A stretch of 44,194 nt of DNA from VRUE01 sp963764365 (GTDB lineage: Bacteria > Actinomycetota > Thermoleophilia > Solirubrobacterales > 70-9): the NCBI GenBank assembly GCA_963764365.1, contig CAVXSI010000004.1:1-44194 (forward strand), written 5' to 3'. The position numbers and the translations under genes are program-made. Below are positions 1-7,213 of this stretch, piece by piece. The notes beneath the pieces are model-generated. The model had not been told where the DNA came from. It saw only the letters and a program-made list of their open reading frames with translations, and ran no database searches. Positions within the stretch are counted from its first letter, which is position 1; each line of letters starts with the position of its first letter.

Positions 1-238
1 CGCCCAGTTCGGAGGAGTACGTCTGCCAGTCGCGGCTGACCTTGAAGACGTCGTCGGCCGTCGTCACGGACCAGTAGCCATCCTCGTCTGGGTACTCCGA
101 GATTCGCGCGGACCAGTGGACGGGGCACTCCTTGCGCAGCCGCCGGAACAAGTCCTGGGGCGGACCGTCTTGGAAGTTGACACGATCGGCAACCAGCACC
201 TGATCGAGCGGCGTCTGGTCCTGGTCGGTGACGCTCAT
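1..238 (-). CDS. Cytochrome P450, N-terminal part (runs off the left edge)
   Basis: Reading the minus strand from an ATG at 238 gives 79 residues with no stop before the window edge. They contain the pattern FRRLRKECPVHW, then GYWSVTTADDVFKVSRDW and TYSSELG, the usual opening of actinobacterial P450s (substrate-recognition N-terminus, then the B-helix region of the CYP125/142/124 style). The heme-binding Cys lies outside the window, so the assignment rests on the N-terminus only. The start ATG overlaps the stop of the upstream acyl-CoA ligase gene (ATGA, 235-238), so the two are probably translationally coupled. A P450 coupled to an acyl-CoA ligase suggests oxidation and activation of a lipid, sterol or terpenoid side chain; this is inference. 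Confidence 0.7.
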   Translation of the reverse strand, partial: MSVTDQDQTPLDQVLVADRVNFQDGPPQDLFRRLRKECPVHWSARISEYPDEDGYWSVTTADDVFKVSRDWQTYSSELG

Positions 239-1995
239 GAGGTGTCCTTCCGTTCGGTCGTTTCGGTGTCGGCCAGGCCAGCATACCCGCCATACAGCGC
301 CTCGATCTCGGCCGCGTACCTGCGCTCGATCGGCTTGCGCTTCAGCTTCTGGGTCGGGGTCAGCTCCTCGCCGCCCGGCGCCCACTCGCCCTCGATCAGG
401 TGGAACTTCTTGATCTGCTCGACCCGCGAGAGCGAGGCGTTGCCCATCTCGACCCCCGCCGCAACAGCTTGGCGAACGGCCTCCTCGCCCGCCATCGCGC
501 CCGGCGAGGCGTCACTCAGCCCGTGCTCGGCGGCTAGGGCCCCGCAGGCATCGGGGTCGAGGGCGATCAGAGCGACGTTGTAGGGGCGACGGTCGCCGAT
601 CGCGACAACGTGAGCGGCCAGCGGGCAGGCGGCCTTGATCTTCGCCTCGATGTTGGCCGGCGACATGTTCTTGCCGGCGGCGTTGATGATCAGCTCCTTC
701 TTGCGATCGACGATCGTCACGTAGCCGTCGTCGTCGATCTCGGCGATGTCGCCGGTTGCCAGCCAGCCGTCCTCGCCCAGCGCCTCGGCCGTCTTCTCGG
801 GCATGTTGCGGTAGCCCTTCATCACCATCGGCCCGCGCACCAGCAGCTCGCCGTCAGGGGCAAGCTTCAGCTCGACGCCCGGCAACGGCGGTCCGACGGT
901 GCCGACCCGGATCGCTCCACGGCGGTTGACCGTGGCGATCACGGTCGTCTCCGACATCCCCCACAGCTCGCAGATCTCGATCCCCAGCGCGGCGAAATAG
1001 TGGAGCACCTCGGGGGGAGTCGGTGCCGCGCCGACCCCGAACCACTCGCACTCGTCAAGGCCGAGGTTGGCGCGGATCGCTGCCCTCTCCTGCTCGGGGA
1101 GGGCCGCCGGATCGTCGATCCCCTGCGCTTCCAGCGCCGCCTTCAGTTTCTCCCAGATCCGCGGCACGCCGCCCCAGATGGTCGGCTTCACCTCGGCCGA
1201 GTAGGCGACCACCTGGCGCGGGTCGGGGCAGCAATGCACGGTGGCTCCCCAGATCATCGAGCCGTAGAGCTGCAGGATCCGGTCCGCGGCGTGGGCGGTG
1301 GGAAGGAAGGAGACCGACCGTCCCCGCGGGCTGATGTCGATCGCCTCGAGCAGCGCCTGCGCGTCCGCGATCACATTCGCGTGGGTGAGCTGCACGCCCT
1401 TCGGCGGGCCGGTCGTGCCCGAGGTGTAGATCAAGCAGAGCACGTCCTCGGGCTCGACCGCGCGCCAAGCTGCCTCGAAGTCGAGATCGTCACGATCGTC
1501 CGCGAGCGCCTCGAGCTCCTCCAGCGAGATCGTCCCCTCCGGCGCCTCGCCGATCACGACGATCCGCTCCAGCGCGTCGACGCGCTCGCGCGCCTCGAGC
1601 AGCTTCTCGACGAACTGCGGCTCGGTGACGACGACCCGGCTCGCCGCGTCGCCGACCACGTACTCGATCTGCTCGACCGAGGAGGTGTTGTAGATCGAGT
1701 AGCAGGTGGCGCCAAGGTGCATTGCGGCGGCGTCGCAGAGGTGCAGCGCCGGGCGGTTGACGAGCATGAAGCCGACCGTCTCGCCCCGCCCCACCCCGAG
1801 CGCGTCGAAGGCAGCGGCCCGCCGGCGCACCGTCGCCGCGAACTCCGCCCAACCGCACTCGAAGTCGGTGTCCTTCAGCCGCAGCGCCGGCTGCTCGGCG
1901 TACTCCTCGGCGGTCGCCTGGAACGCCTCGCACATGGTCGCCGCCTGCAACGCCTTGGGACGCGCTCTCTGCGTGTTCGCGGTTGCCGACCCCAT
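235..1995 (-). CDS. AMP-forming long-chain acyl-CoA ligase (FadD15/AACS type)
   Basis: A member of the ANL adenylating family. It activates a carboxylic acid with ATP and transfers it to CoA in the cytoplasm. The phosphate-binding signature IYTSGTTGPPKG lies near residue 190, the LWGMSETT motif near 350, and the hinge/C-terminal block GWLATGDIAEID...VDRKKELIINAAGKNMSP near 430-470, which is the bacterial long-chain FadD15-like signature. Length (about 586 aa) is normal. I chose ATG 1995 because AGAGGGGG lies about 10 nt upstream; a TTG at 2004 would sit almost on that Shine-Dalgarno, and an ATG at 1935 is a shorter alternative. It overlaps the downstream P450 gene by 4 bp. Substrate is not predictable; a fatty or steroid side chain is plausible. 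Confidence 0.9.
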   Translation of the reverse strand: MGSATANTQRARPKALQAATMCEAFQATAEEYAEQPALRLKDTDFECGWAEFAATVRRRAAAFDALGVGRGETVGFMLVNRPALHLCDAAAMHLGATCYSIYNTSSVEQIEYVVGDAASRVVVTEPQFVEKLLEARERVDALERIVVIGEAPEGTISLEELEALADDRDDLDFEAAWRAVEPEDVLCLIYTSGTTGPPKGVQLTHANVIADAQALLEAIDISPRGRSVSFLPTAHAADRILQLYGSMIWGATVHCCPDPRQVVAYSAEVKPTIWGGVPRIWEKLKAALEAQGIDDPAALPEQERAAIRANLGLDECEWFGVGAAPTPPEVLHYFAALGIEICELWGMSETTVIATVNRRGAIRVGTVGPPLPGVELKLAPDGELLVRGPMVMKGYRNMPEKTAEALGEDGWLATGDIAEIDDDGYVTIVDRKKELIINAAGKNMSPANIEAKIKAACPLAAHVVAIGDRRPYNVALIALDPDACGALAAEHGLSDASPGAMAGEEAVRQAVAAGVEMGNASLSRVEQIKKFHLIEGEWAPGGEELTPTQKLKRKPIERRYAAEIEALYGGYAGLADTETTERKDTS

Positions 1996-2182
1996 TTGTC
2001 TCAAGCCCCCTCTTCCGGTTCCGGCATTGAGAATTATCAGCCGGACGGGGCTGCCGCAAGGCCCAAGCGGGGACGCCGCCGATTGACCCGCCGCGTCTCA
2101 CAGTCGCCCGTTTGCCCGGATCTGCGAGACGCCGTCGGCCAGATGGGCGCCGTGCTCGCCGGCTGAGCGGCGCGCCGCAGGG

Positions 2183-2590
2183 TCAGGAGGCGAGCCGCTT
2201 GCGGTCGACGACGGCCGCGGCGTGGGCGCGGCCGCCACTCCTCAGCGCCATCGAGACCAGGACGTCATTGCCGATGGTGCGGGCCTCCTCGATCGCTGCC
2301 CACCGGCCACCCAGGGACGTCGTCACCTCCTCGAGGCGATCGAGGACCGCATCGCGCCCTCGCCAAACCGCGGCACCCCACCCGGGAGGATCCTCAAACT
2401 CGACCGACGGCGATGCCCACGCGGCGGCTGATATCGATCCGCCCGTGTTCCACGCCTCATAGGCCTTCCGCACGAACCACGCGTCTGGATCGCTCGTCTC
2501 CAACCGGGGCAGGTCGGGCTTGCCGCGGATCCGTGCGGCGAGGCCGCGATTGGGGTTGCTCGAGATGCGCACTGGATGCGCAGAGGTCAT
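2183..2590 (-). pseudogene. SnoaL-like / NTF2-fold protein fragment
   Basis: The section DPDAWFVRKAYEAWNTGG ... VEFEDPP ... WRGRDAVLDRLEEV ... GNDVLVSMALRSGG matches the helix-strand order of small SnoaL-like proteins, which are abundant in soil actinobacteria. The usual C-terminal strands (about 25-30 residues ending in a conserved aromatic or Arg-rich tail) are replaced by a short tail, AHAAAVVDRKRLAS. The N-terminal 40 residues before the helix look unlike the family. ATG 2590 is the most credible start, but no Shine-Dalgarno is visible. I read it as a truncated copy; a short functional protein cannot be excluded. It sits head to head with the truncated antitoxin, so a rearrangement breakpoint near 2590 could explain both. 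Confidence 0.45.
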
Positions 2591-2790
2591 GGAGGCAAGC
2601 TGCTGGCGACCGCCGGGCCGTCGACGAGTACCTGACACAGGAGGAGCGAGACGCCGCGACGTGGCGGGCCCAATGGAAGAAGGCGGTCGAAGAGACCGCC
2701 GGGATCGCATCCCATCTTGAGCAGGGGTCCGAGTACGTCGAGAGCGTCCGGCGCCGCGACGCGAAGCGGCTCTCGGGGTTCGATCAGTGA
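2590..2790 (+). pseudogene. Antitoxin of the VapC below, N-terminal DNA-binding part missing
   Basis: The frame ending at 2790 reads AVDEYLTQEERDAATWRAQWKKAV, then a helix with GIASHLEQGSEYVESVRRRDAKRL, typical of the C-terminal toxin-binding helices of VapB-like antitoxins. Its stop overlaps the toxin GTG start (GTGA, 2787-2790), the usual arrangement in such operons. Upstream there is no start codon close by in this frame and no ribbon-helix-helix or AbrB sequence; the open frame simply continues into DNA antisense to the SnoaL fragment. I therefore infer a 5' truncation near 2590. An ATG further upstream (2413) is open in frame but would encode an unnatural Arg/Pro-rich N-terminus. Confidence 0.5.
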
Positions 2791-3158
2791 CGGTGGTCCT
2801 CGACACCGGTGTGCTTGTCGACCACCTTCGCTCGTCCCAACCAGCGGCCGACTACCTGGCTGGCCTCGAGGACCGGCCTTCATGCTCGGAGATCAGCCGC
2901 ATCGAGGTGATCCAGGGACTGCGCTCCGCGGAGCGACGGACCGCAGAGAAGCTATTCGCGCTGATCGAGTGGGTTCCGGCCACCGAGGCTGTAGCGCGCC
3001 GCGCCGGCGACCTCGGGCGGCGCTGGCGGCGCAGCCACCCCGGCATCGGAGTCGCCGACCTCGCGATCGCCGCGACCGTCGAGGAGGTCGACGGAATTCT
3101 TGCGACGCTGAACCTCAAGCATTTCCCTATGTTCGAGGACCTTCGCGCACCCTATTGA
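2787..3158 (+). CDS. vapC: VapC-type PIN-domain ribonuclease toxin
   Basis: A 123-residue PIN domain, the normal size for VapC. Visible acidic catalytic residues are D6 (VVLDTGVLVDHL), E40 (SRIEVIQGLR) and D91 (GVADLAIAATVEE), with the C-terminal strand ATLNLKHFPMF. VapC toxins are Mg-dependent endoribonucleases that cleave tRNA or rRNA and are neutralised by the cognate VapB. The GTG start at 2787 overlaps the antitoxin stop, implying coupled translation. The toxin looks intact although the antitoxin appears truncated. If the residual antitoxin helix still binds, the pair could be functional but not self-repressing. Confidence 0.88.
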   Translation: MTVVLDTGVLVDHLRSSQPAADYLAGLEDRPSCSEISRIEVIQGLRSAERRTAEKLFALIEWVPATEAVARRAGDLGRRWRRSHPGIGVADLAIAATVEEVDGILATLNLKHFPMFEDLRAPY

Positions 3159-3271
3159 GATCACGGACTCCCGGTCGTAGACACCTCGGGGGGAAGCGGA
3201 GGTAGCCCCAGCAGCGTCTGCACGGGCCTGATAGGACCTCGTGCATCCGCGTCCTGGTCACAAGTACGCGT

Positions 3272-4396
3272 ATGCCCTATTCGCTCCGCCTCGTCCGCGC
3301 GCTCGGCAGCCAGGGACACGAGGTGCACGGCGCAGACGCCTACGGGGACGCACCGGGCAGCCGCTCCCGCTTCGTCGCGGGGCGCCTCGTCACTCCGCCT
3401 CCGTTTCCGAGGACCGCGGAGTTCGTCGCCGCGGTCGCGGACTATTCGCGAGCGCACTCGATCGATCTCGTCGTGCCGACTTTCGAGGAGACGTTCGCGC
3501 TCGCCGCGCGGCGCGGAGAGCTGCCCGAGGGCACGGGACTTTTCGCCGCGTCGTTCGAGACCCTCGCGCAGCTGCACGACAAGTCGAGCTTCCAGGCGCT
3601 GGCGGCGCGGCTCGGGATGCTCACTCCCAGCACGACCGTGGCGACCGACGTCGACGGCCTGAGGGCCGCCGCCGAGCGCCTTCCGCACTACATCGCCAAG
3701 CCGGCCTTCTCGCGGGCGGGCACCGCCATCGTCACCGACGTCGGGCCGCGGGCCGGCGAGCGGTCGATCGAGCAGGCGAACCCGTCGCCGCGGAGCCCAT
3801 GGCTGGTGCAGGAGTTCATCGACGGCGACGATCTGGCCTGCCTTGCCGTGGCACGGGAAGGGAAGGTGGCCGCCTACGCGACCTACGAAGAGCCGCTGCA
3901 GGGAGAAGGCGGCTACGCGATGCGCCAGGTCGCCATCGACGCCCAGCCCACGCTCGCGATCGCCACGACGATCGCGGCGGCGGTCGAGATGCACGGCTTC
4001 TTCGGCCTCGACTACCGGATGACCGAGAGGGGGCCGTACCTGCTCGAGTGCAATGCCCGGTGCTCGCCCGGAGCGCTGCTGTTCGAGGACGACGAGCTCG
4101 CGAGCGCGATCCTCGGCGAGCCCCCCTCCGAGCCGCTGCTGATCGAGCCCGGTACGGCGGCGCAGTTCGACGACGCGGTCCTGACCGAGAACCTTCACGG
4201 GATTCGCTCGATCCCCCACGCCATCAACGAGCTGCTGGCCACGCCCGGCGCGTTCCTGGATCCACGCGACCCGCGCGGCGACCTCTTCGGCTGGCTGCGG
4301 TTCCGGCACGACTCTCGGGTCGCGTCCCGAGAGCACATCAGCTACGCCGAGCAGAAGCTCGGCGACATCAGCTGGAACGGGGAGCCGCTCGCCTGA
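3272..4396 (+). CDS. ATP-grasp domain protein (carboxylate-amine ligase type)
   Basis: An ATP-grasp enzyme of about 375-385 residues. The N-terminal Rossmann-like pre-ATP-grasp domain runs MPYSLRLVRALGSQGHEVHGAD; the ATP-binding domain has KSSFQALAARLGMLTPST near residue 105 and HYIAKPAFSRAGTAIV near 145; the metal-binding end is YLLECNARCSPGALLF near 260. ATP-grasp proteins join a carboxylate to an amine or thiol through an acyl-phosphate; the substrate cannot be told here. ATG 3272 is the first canonical start, but the codons just before it (from 3245) read IRVLVTSTR, the conserved first beta strand, so the true product probably starts upstream (see findings). The gene stands alone, convergent with the hydrolase at 4403. 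Confidence 0.8.
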   Translation: MPYSLRLVRALGSQGHEVHGADAYGDAPGSRSRFVAGRLVTPPPFPRTAEFVAAVADYSRAHSIDLVVPTFEETFALAARRGELPEGTGLFAASFETLAQLHDKSSFQALAARLGMLTPSTTVATDVDGLRAAAERLPHYIAKPAFSRAGTAIVTDVGPRAGERSIEQANPSPRSPWLVQEFIDGDDLACLAVAREGKVAAYATYEEPLQGEGGYAMRQVAIDAQPTLAIATTIAAAVEMHGFFGLDYRMTERGPYLLECNARCSPGALLFEDDELASAILGEPPSEPLLIEPGTAAQFDDAVLTENLHGIRSIPHAINELLATPGAFLDPRDPRGDLFGWLRFRHDSRVASREHISYAEQKLGDISWNGEPLA

Positions 4397-4402
4397 GGCT
4401 CT

Positions 4403-5296
4403 TCAGGCTCGAAGCTGGGATGCGATCAGATCGGCGGCGGCCTCGGGCCGCTGGGCCGGGAACGCGTGGCCGGCGCCGGCGAAGAGCTCGATCCGCGCGC
4501 CCGGGAAGCGCGCCGCGAGCAACTCGGCGTTGCCCGGTGGGATGACGACGTCCTCGGCGCCGTGCCCGATCAGGACCGGTGCGATCGGCGACGCGCCGGC
4601 GACGCCCGGCGACGCCGCCCACCACTGCGCCATCGCCCGCTCCTGCGCGGCGAGCGCAGCCGGGTCGAGCGCGGCCTGCGACGCTGCCACGAGCTCGCCG
4701 AACTCGCGGTCGAAGCGGGGAGCGACATGGGGAGGAAAGATGACCGAGATCGTGCGCGATGCCCGTTCGCGGGGGGTCCCGGAGTGGTCGACGAGGCGGC
4801 CCCAATCGGCGGGCTCGGCGCGAATCGCGCCGGGGCCGCCCGGGTCGGTGGAAAGCAAGGCGAGCGACTCGACCCGCTCGGGGGCCCGGACCGCAAGGGC
4901 CTGGGCGACGAAGCCGCCCATCGAGAAGCCGACGACCGGGATCCGGTCGATCGCCAGCTCGTCGAGCAGCGCCTCGAGGTCGGCGGCCATCGAGTCGATC
5001 GTCACCCCGGCTGGATCGCCGAGGTCGGAGCCGCCCACCCCTCGGTTGTCGGGAGCGACGAGCGCGAACCGGCGCCCAAGCGCCGCCAGGAAGTCCGGGG
5101 GCCAGTCGTCGGCGCTGCCCGCGTAGCCCTGCACGAGCAGCAGGCGCGGGCCGGCCCCGAGCGCGCGCCAAGTGAACCGGCGCCCCGCAACAACCACCGT
5201 CCCGTCCCGCTCGAGCGCGCTCACCAGCCGAGTGTATTCACCGCTCCCGGCCAGAACGAAGGCGCCCTCTCGCGGAGAGGTCTCGGGGCTCGCCAT
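4403..5296 (-). CDS. Alpha/beta hydrolase
   Basis: A 297-residue alpha/beta-hydrolase fold protein. The oxyanion strand VQGYAGSADDW is near 55, the strand-turn APDNRGVGGSD near 82, the nucleophile elbow GFSMGG has S125, and the acid and base are D249 (GHGAEDVVIPP) and H277 (GAGHAFPAQRP). This is a complete Ser-Asp-His triad, so an esterase, lactonase or C-C hydrolase is likely; the substrate is unknown. The first 40 residues precede the core strand GRRFTWRALGAGPRLLLVQG and are less typical, so a start further in is possible. Genes on either side are not obviously linked: it converges with the ATP-grasp gene with a 6-bp gap. Confidence 0.85.
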   Translation of the reverse strand: MASPETSPREGAFVLAGSGEYTRLVSALERDGTVVVAGRRFTWRALGAGPRLLLVQGYAGSADDWPPDFLAALGRRFALVAPDNRGVGGSDLGDPAGVTIDSMAADLEALLDELAIDRIPVVGFSMGGFVAQALAVRAPERVESLALLSTDPGGPGAIRAEPADWGRLVDHSGTPRERASRTISVIFPPHVAPRFDREFGELVAASQAALDPAALAAQERAMAQWWAASPGVAGASPIAPVLIGHGAEDVVIPPGNAELLAARFPGARIELFAGAGHAFPAQRPEAAADLIASQLRA

Positions 5297-5362
5297 CCAG
5301 GGAATCGGCCTAACCGGACGGTATTTGAGCCATGAGGTGCTCGAACGCCTGCGCGCGCTGCA

Positions 5363-5755
5363 TCAGGCAGCGGCAAGCTCCGGAGCCGGCGCCACCTCGC
5401 GCTCGGGCTCCTGGTCGGGAACCTGACGCTCAATGCCGATCAGCAGCTCCTCGTCGAGCACCGCGAGGATGCGCTTCAGCACCGGGATCGTCGGGATGTG
5501 ATCGCCGCCCTCGACCTTCGAGATGAAGGAGTGGGAGGTTCCCGCCCGGTCGGCGACCTCCTTCTGCGTGAAGTCAAGCTCGTAGCGCCGCTCGCGGATG
5601 TGGGCGGCGATCCAGTTTCGCTTGTGTAGCCTGCGGATCGCTGCGTACTCGTCGCGGGCCTCGCGATAGTTCTCGCTGCGGCGGCCACGATCCCGAGCGG
5701 CCTCCGCAGCTGCCTTTCCCTTCGGGCCGAGGCGACCATTCTCTCGTGCGCTCAT
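5363..5755 (-). CDS. XRE-family antitoxin of a HigBA-like module
   Basis: 130 residues with a Cro/C1-type helix-turn-helix: RYELDFTQKEVADRAGTSHSFISKVEGGDHIPTIPVLKRILAVLDEEL around residues 57-105. The N-terminal helix (about 1-50) is charged, and the Ala/Pro/Glu-rich tail is probably disordered. It follows the HigB-like toxin gene by 41 bp in the toxin-first order typical of HigBA. An 18-bp palindrome sits 11 bp upstream of its start, inside the toxin-antitoxin gap, the expected place for an XRE operator and perhaps a second promoter giving extra antitoxin. Role inferred: binds and inhibits the toxin and represses the operon. Confidence 0.82.
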   Translation of the reverse strand: MSARENGRLGPKGKAAAEAARDRGRRSENYREARDEYAAIRRLHKRNWIAAHIRERRYELDFTQKEVADRAGTSHSFISKVEGGDHIPTIPVLKRILAVLDEELLIGIERQVPDQEPEREVAPAPELAAA

Positions 5756-5765
5756 GGCCAGCTAG

Positions 5766-5783
5766 TTTATCTATATAGATAAA
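5766..5783. promoter_or_regulatory. Perfect 18-bp palindrome, probable operator of the HigBA-like module
   Basis: TTTATCTATATAGATAAA reads the same on both strands. It is almost pure A/T inside strongly GC-rich DNA and lies between the toxin stop and the antitoxin start. Position and symmetry fit an operator for the XRE protein. Binding is inferred. Confidence 0.65.
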
Positions 5784-5796
5784 TGAGTCAAGGGCT

Positions 5797-6213
5797 TCAT
5801 CGACGGTTCGATGGCGCATCTCTGCCCGCTGCCCGCGGAGGCCTTCGTGGTTCTGCGCCCATCCGTCGCTTGAAATCGGCCATCCGTCGCTTCGCCAGTG
5901 CCTTCTCCGAAGCGGGCACGGCTCCGGTGTTCTTCTCGAAGGCGTGCAGCAGCACGATCAGGTTCCCGGATCGCTGGTAGAGGATTCGGTAGCGCGTATT
6001 GGCAAATCTCACTCTCAGCTCGCGCAGCTCGCCCTCGATCTGCGAGCTGACCGGGAACTCCGGCGGCGGAGCATCCGGCGCTTGGTCGTTCAAGTGCTCC
6101 TCGATGTAGTCGTCGATCTTCGCGGCACGCTTCGCGGGAAGCCCCTCGATGAACCGATCGACGGGTTCGACACCGCGCTTGTCGCGATAGTAGATCGCCT
6201 GCGTCCCCGCCAT
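5797..6213 (-). CDS. HigB-like (RelE-fold, Gp49/DUF891 type) toxin
   Basis: From ATG 6213 the product is 138 aa: MAGTQAIYYRDKRGVEPVDRF, then KIDDYIEEHLND, GELRELRVRFANTRYRILYQRSGNLIVLLHAFEKN and a basic tail. This is the order seen in phage Gp49-like HigB toxins: a small RelE-fold mRNA interferase with the core strand LRELRVRF..RYRILY and the conserved LLHAFEKN. The reading frame is open further upstream (to 6321), but that part has no homology-like pattern and overlaps ORF6N debris, so I prefer ATG 6213. It is the first gene of the two-gene toxin-antitoxin operon. The C-terminal 30 residues are unusually Arg/Pro-rich. Confidence 0.8.
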   Translation of the reverse strand: MAGTQAIYYRDKRGVEPVDRFIEGLPAKRAAKIDDYIEEHLNDQAPDAPPPEFPVSSQIEGELRELRVRFANTRYRILYQRSGNLIVLLHAFEKNTGAVPASEKALAKRRMADFKRRMGAEPRRPPRAAGRDAPSNRR

Positions 6214-6325
6214 CGGACGAGCATTGCAGGCAGTGCTGCCGTCGCCAGCCGCCGTTGCGGCGCCAGGCCGTACCGGATGTATCTGGGAGCGGGCGAAGAC
6301 ATTTGGTATGACCGGTTTCATGGAT

Positions 6326-6354
6326 ACTTGAAATCACAGATTGTGATTTCAAGT
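6326..6354. repeat. Perfect inverted repeat, 13-bp arms with 3-bp centre
   Basis: ACTTGAAATCACA, then GAT, then TGTGATTTCAAGT. The arms are exact reverse complements. The site lies at the truncated end of the ORF6N remnant, where it encodes DLKSQSVIS on the minus strand, and about 110 bp upstream of the toxin start. It could be an operator, a recombination site at which the gene was truncated, or a terminator-like hairpin. Confidence 0.6.
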
Positions 6355-6573
6355 CGCTGAACTCCTGGGCGGAAAGCTGGAACATGAAGTCGGCCGAAAA
6401 CGCTTTTCGTTCCGCCTGACCTGCTGAACGAGAACCCTGGTCTCGACCCCGTAGAGGTCGGCAAGATCCTCGTCGAGCATCACCTGGCAACCGCGCGCGA
6501 CCAGAATCCGCTTCTCGATCGCAGGGGCCGCGGTCAGCTCCAGCGATGCCTTCTTCTCTTCCGAGCCTCCCAT
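6326..6573 (-). pseudogene. ORF6N-domain (phage antirepressor-type) gene, frameshifted and truncated
   Basis: From ATG 6573 the frame reads EKRILVARGCQVMLDEDLADLYGVETRVLVQQVRRNEKRF, the start of an ORF6N domain. The family continues PADFMFQLS..EF..LKSQ.V.S; here that continuation (SADFMFQLSAQEFSDLKSQSVISS) is found in another frame, which one missing base near 6398 would explain. Homology then stops dead at about 6326, where the family would continue with a WGG..R.LPYAFTEQG block. The remnant is thus both frameshifted and cut off, and it abuts the toxin gene. ORF6N/KilA-N proteins come from phages, so this marks past phage or mobile-element DNA. Confidence 0.7.
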
Positions 6574-6616
6574 CCCCGAACAGCGTGGCAGATGCGTCGG
6601 AAGCTATTGTCTTCTA

Positions 6617-6640
6617 ATCGGGGAGGCCGGATTGAACCGG
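6617..6640 (-). repeat. tRNA-Pro 3'-end fragment (outer att-like copy)
   Basis: 24 bases match the 3' end (T-arm and acceptor) of the intact tRNA-Pro at 16493-16566 with one T deleted, in the same orientation. It sits just beyond the stop of the lipoprotein gene. A duplicated tRNA 3' end is the usual scar of integration by a tyrosine recombinase. Confidence 0.55.
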
Positions 6641-6648
6641 ATCGGGTT

Positions 6649-7062
6649 CTACAGGCAGTCCTGAACCTGTTCGAACTCCGCCTCGTTCCCGCTGCGAGCC
6701 ACCGATGCAACGACCGAGCCCCGCTGCTCGACCGAGCCCCCGGCCCCCGCACCCTCGAGGAACGTTTCCTCCGCGTCCGCCTGCTCGGCGGCGGCTTCCT
6801 CGCTTTCGAAGAAGGAGACGACGATCCCGTTCGGCAGACTCCCTTTCTCGGCGGGAAGGGTCACCTTGAGCGTGTCTTCCACCCCGATTTCCTCCCCAAG
6901 CGAATCCTGCTGGGTTTCGACCTGGAGCCCCGCCTCTTCCATGCAGGTGGTGACGTCCTCGACCGACGAGGACGAGCCGTCGCCGCCCCCGCACCCCACG
7001 GCCAAGAGCGCCGCGCAAACGACTGCCAGGAGAATTGCCGAACCTCGAAACAGAAGGCACAA
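6649..7062 (-). CDS. Small lipoprotein of unknown function
   Basis: The frame gives a textbook lipoprotein signal peptide, CLLFRGSAILLAVVCAALLAVGC (lipobox LAVGC), then a Gly/Ser linker and about 110 acidic residues including VEDVTTCMEEAGLQVE and a near-terminal Cys (VQDCL), a layout common in short actinobacterial lipoproteins. I chose TTG 7062 because GAGG lies 5 nt upstream and it leaves a compact signal peptide; GTG 7125 would add 21 residues. The mature protein would be acyl-anchored on the outer face of the membrane, with C12-like and terminal cysteines possibly disulfide-bonded. The gene lies between two tRNA-Pro fragments (6617 and 7149), so it may be mobile cargo. No family name recognised. 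Confidence 0.7.
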   Translation of the reverse strand: MCLLFRGSAILLAVVCAALLAVGCGGGDGSSSSVEDVTTCMEEAGLQVETQQDSLGEEIGVEDTLKVTLPAEKGSLPNGIVVSFFESEEAAAEQADAEETFLEGAGAGGSVEQRGSVVASVARSGNEAEFEQVQDCL

Positions 7063-7148
7063 GGCTACCTCATCCGCCCGCGGCCGCTTGGGTAGATCCC
7101 AAGCCGACCTGTCGGGATTCGTCACATCCTGACGGGGCGGTTGACCTG

Positions 7149-7192
7149 ATCGGGGAGGCCGGATTTGAACCTGCGACCGCTCGGCCCCCAGC
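7149..7192 (-). repeat. tRNA-Pro 3' half fragment (inner att-like copy)
   Basis: 44 bases match tRNA-Pro 16492-16535 with a single mismatch (position 7172). They cover the acceptor 3' strand, T-arm, variable loop and the GGG anticodon loop, after which similarity ends abruptly. Orientation is the same as the intact gene. Interpreted as a duplicated attachment site. Confidence 0.75.
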
Positions 7193-7213
7193 AGGCGGAC
7201 ATCCCCTGCACAT

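Noticed and set aside
610..2166. Long plus-strand frame opposite the acyl-CoA ligase
   Set aside because: High-GC shadow frame; the minus strand carries all ANL family motifs.
3161..4336. Minus-strand 391-codon frame opposite the ATP-grasp gene
   Set aside because: Arg/Gly-rich shadow; the plus strand has ATP-grasp motifs.
5797..6321. Toxin starting at ATG 6321 (174 aa)
   Set aside because: The first 36 residues overlap ORF6N debris and do not resemble the toxin family, which starts at ATG 6213.
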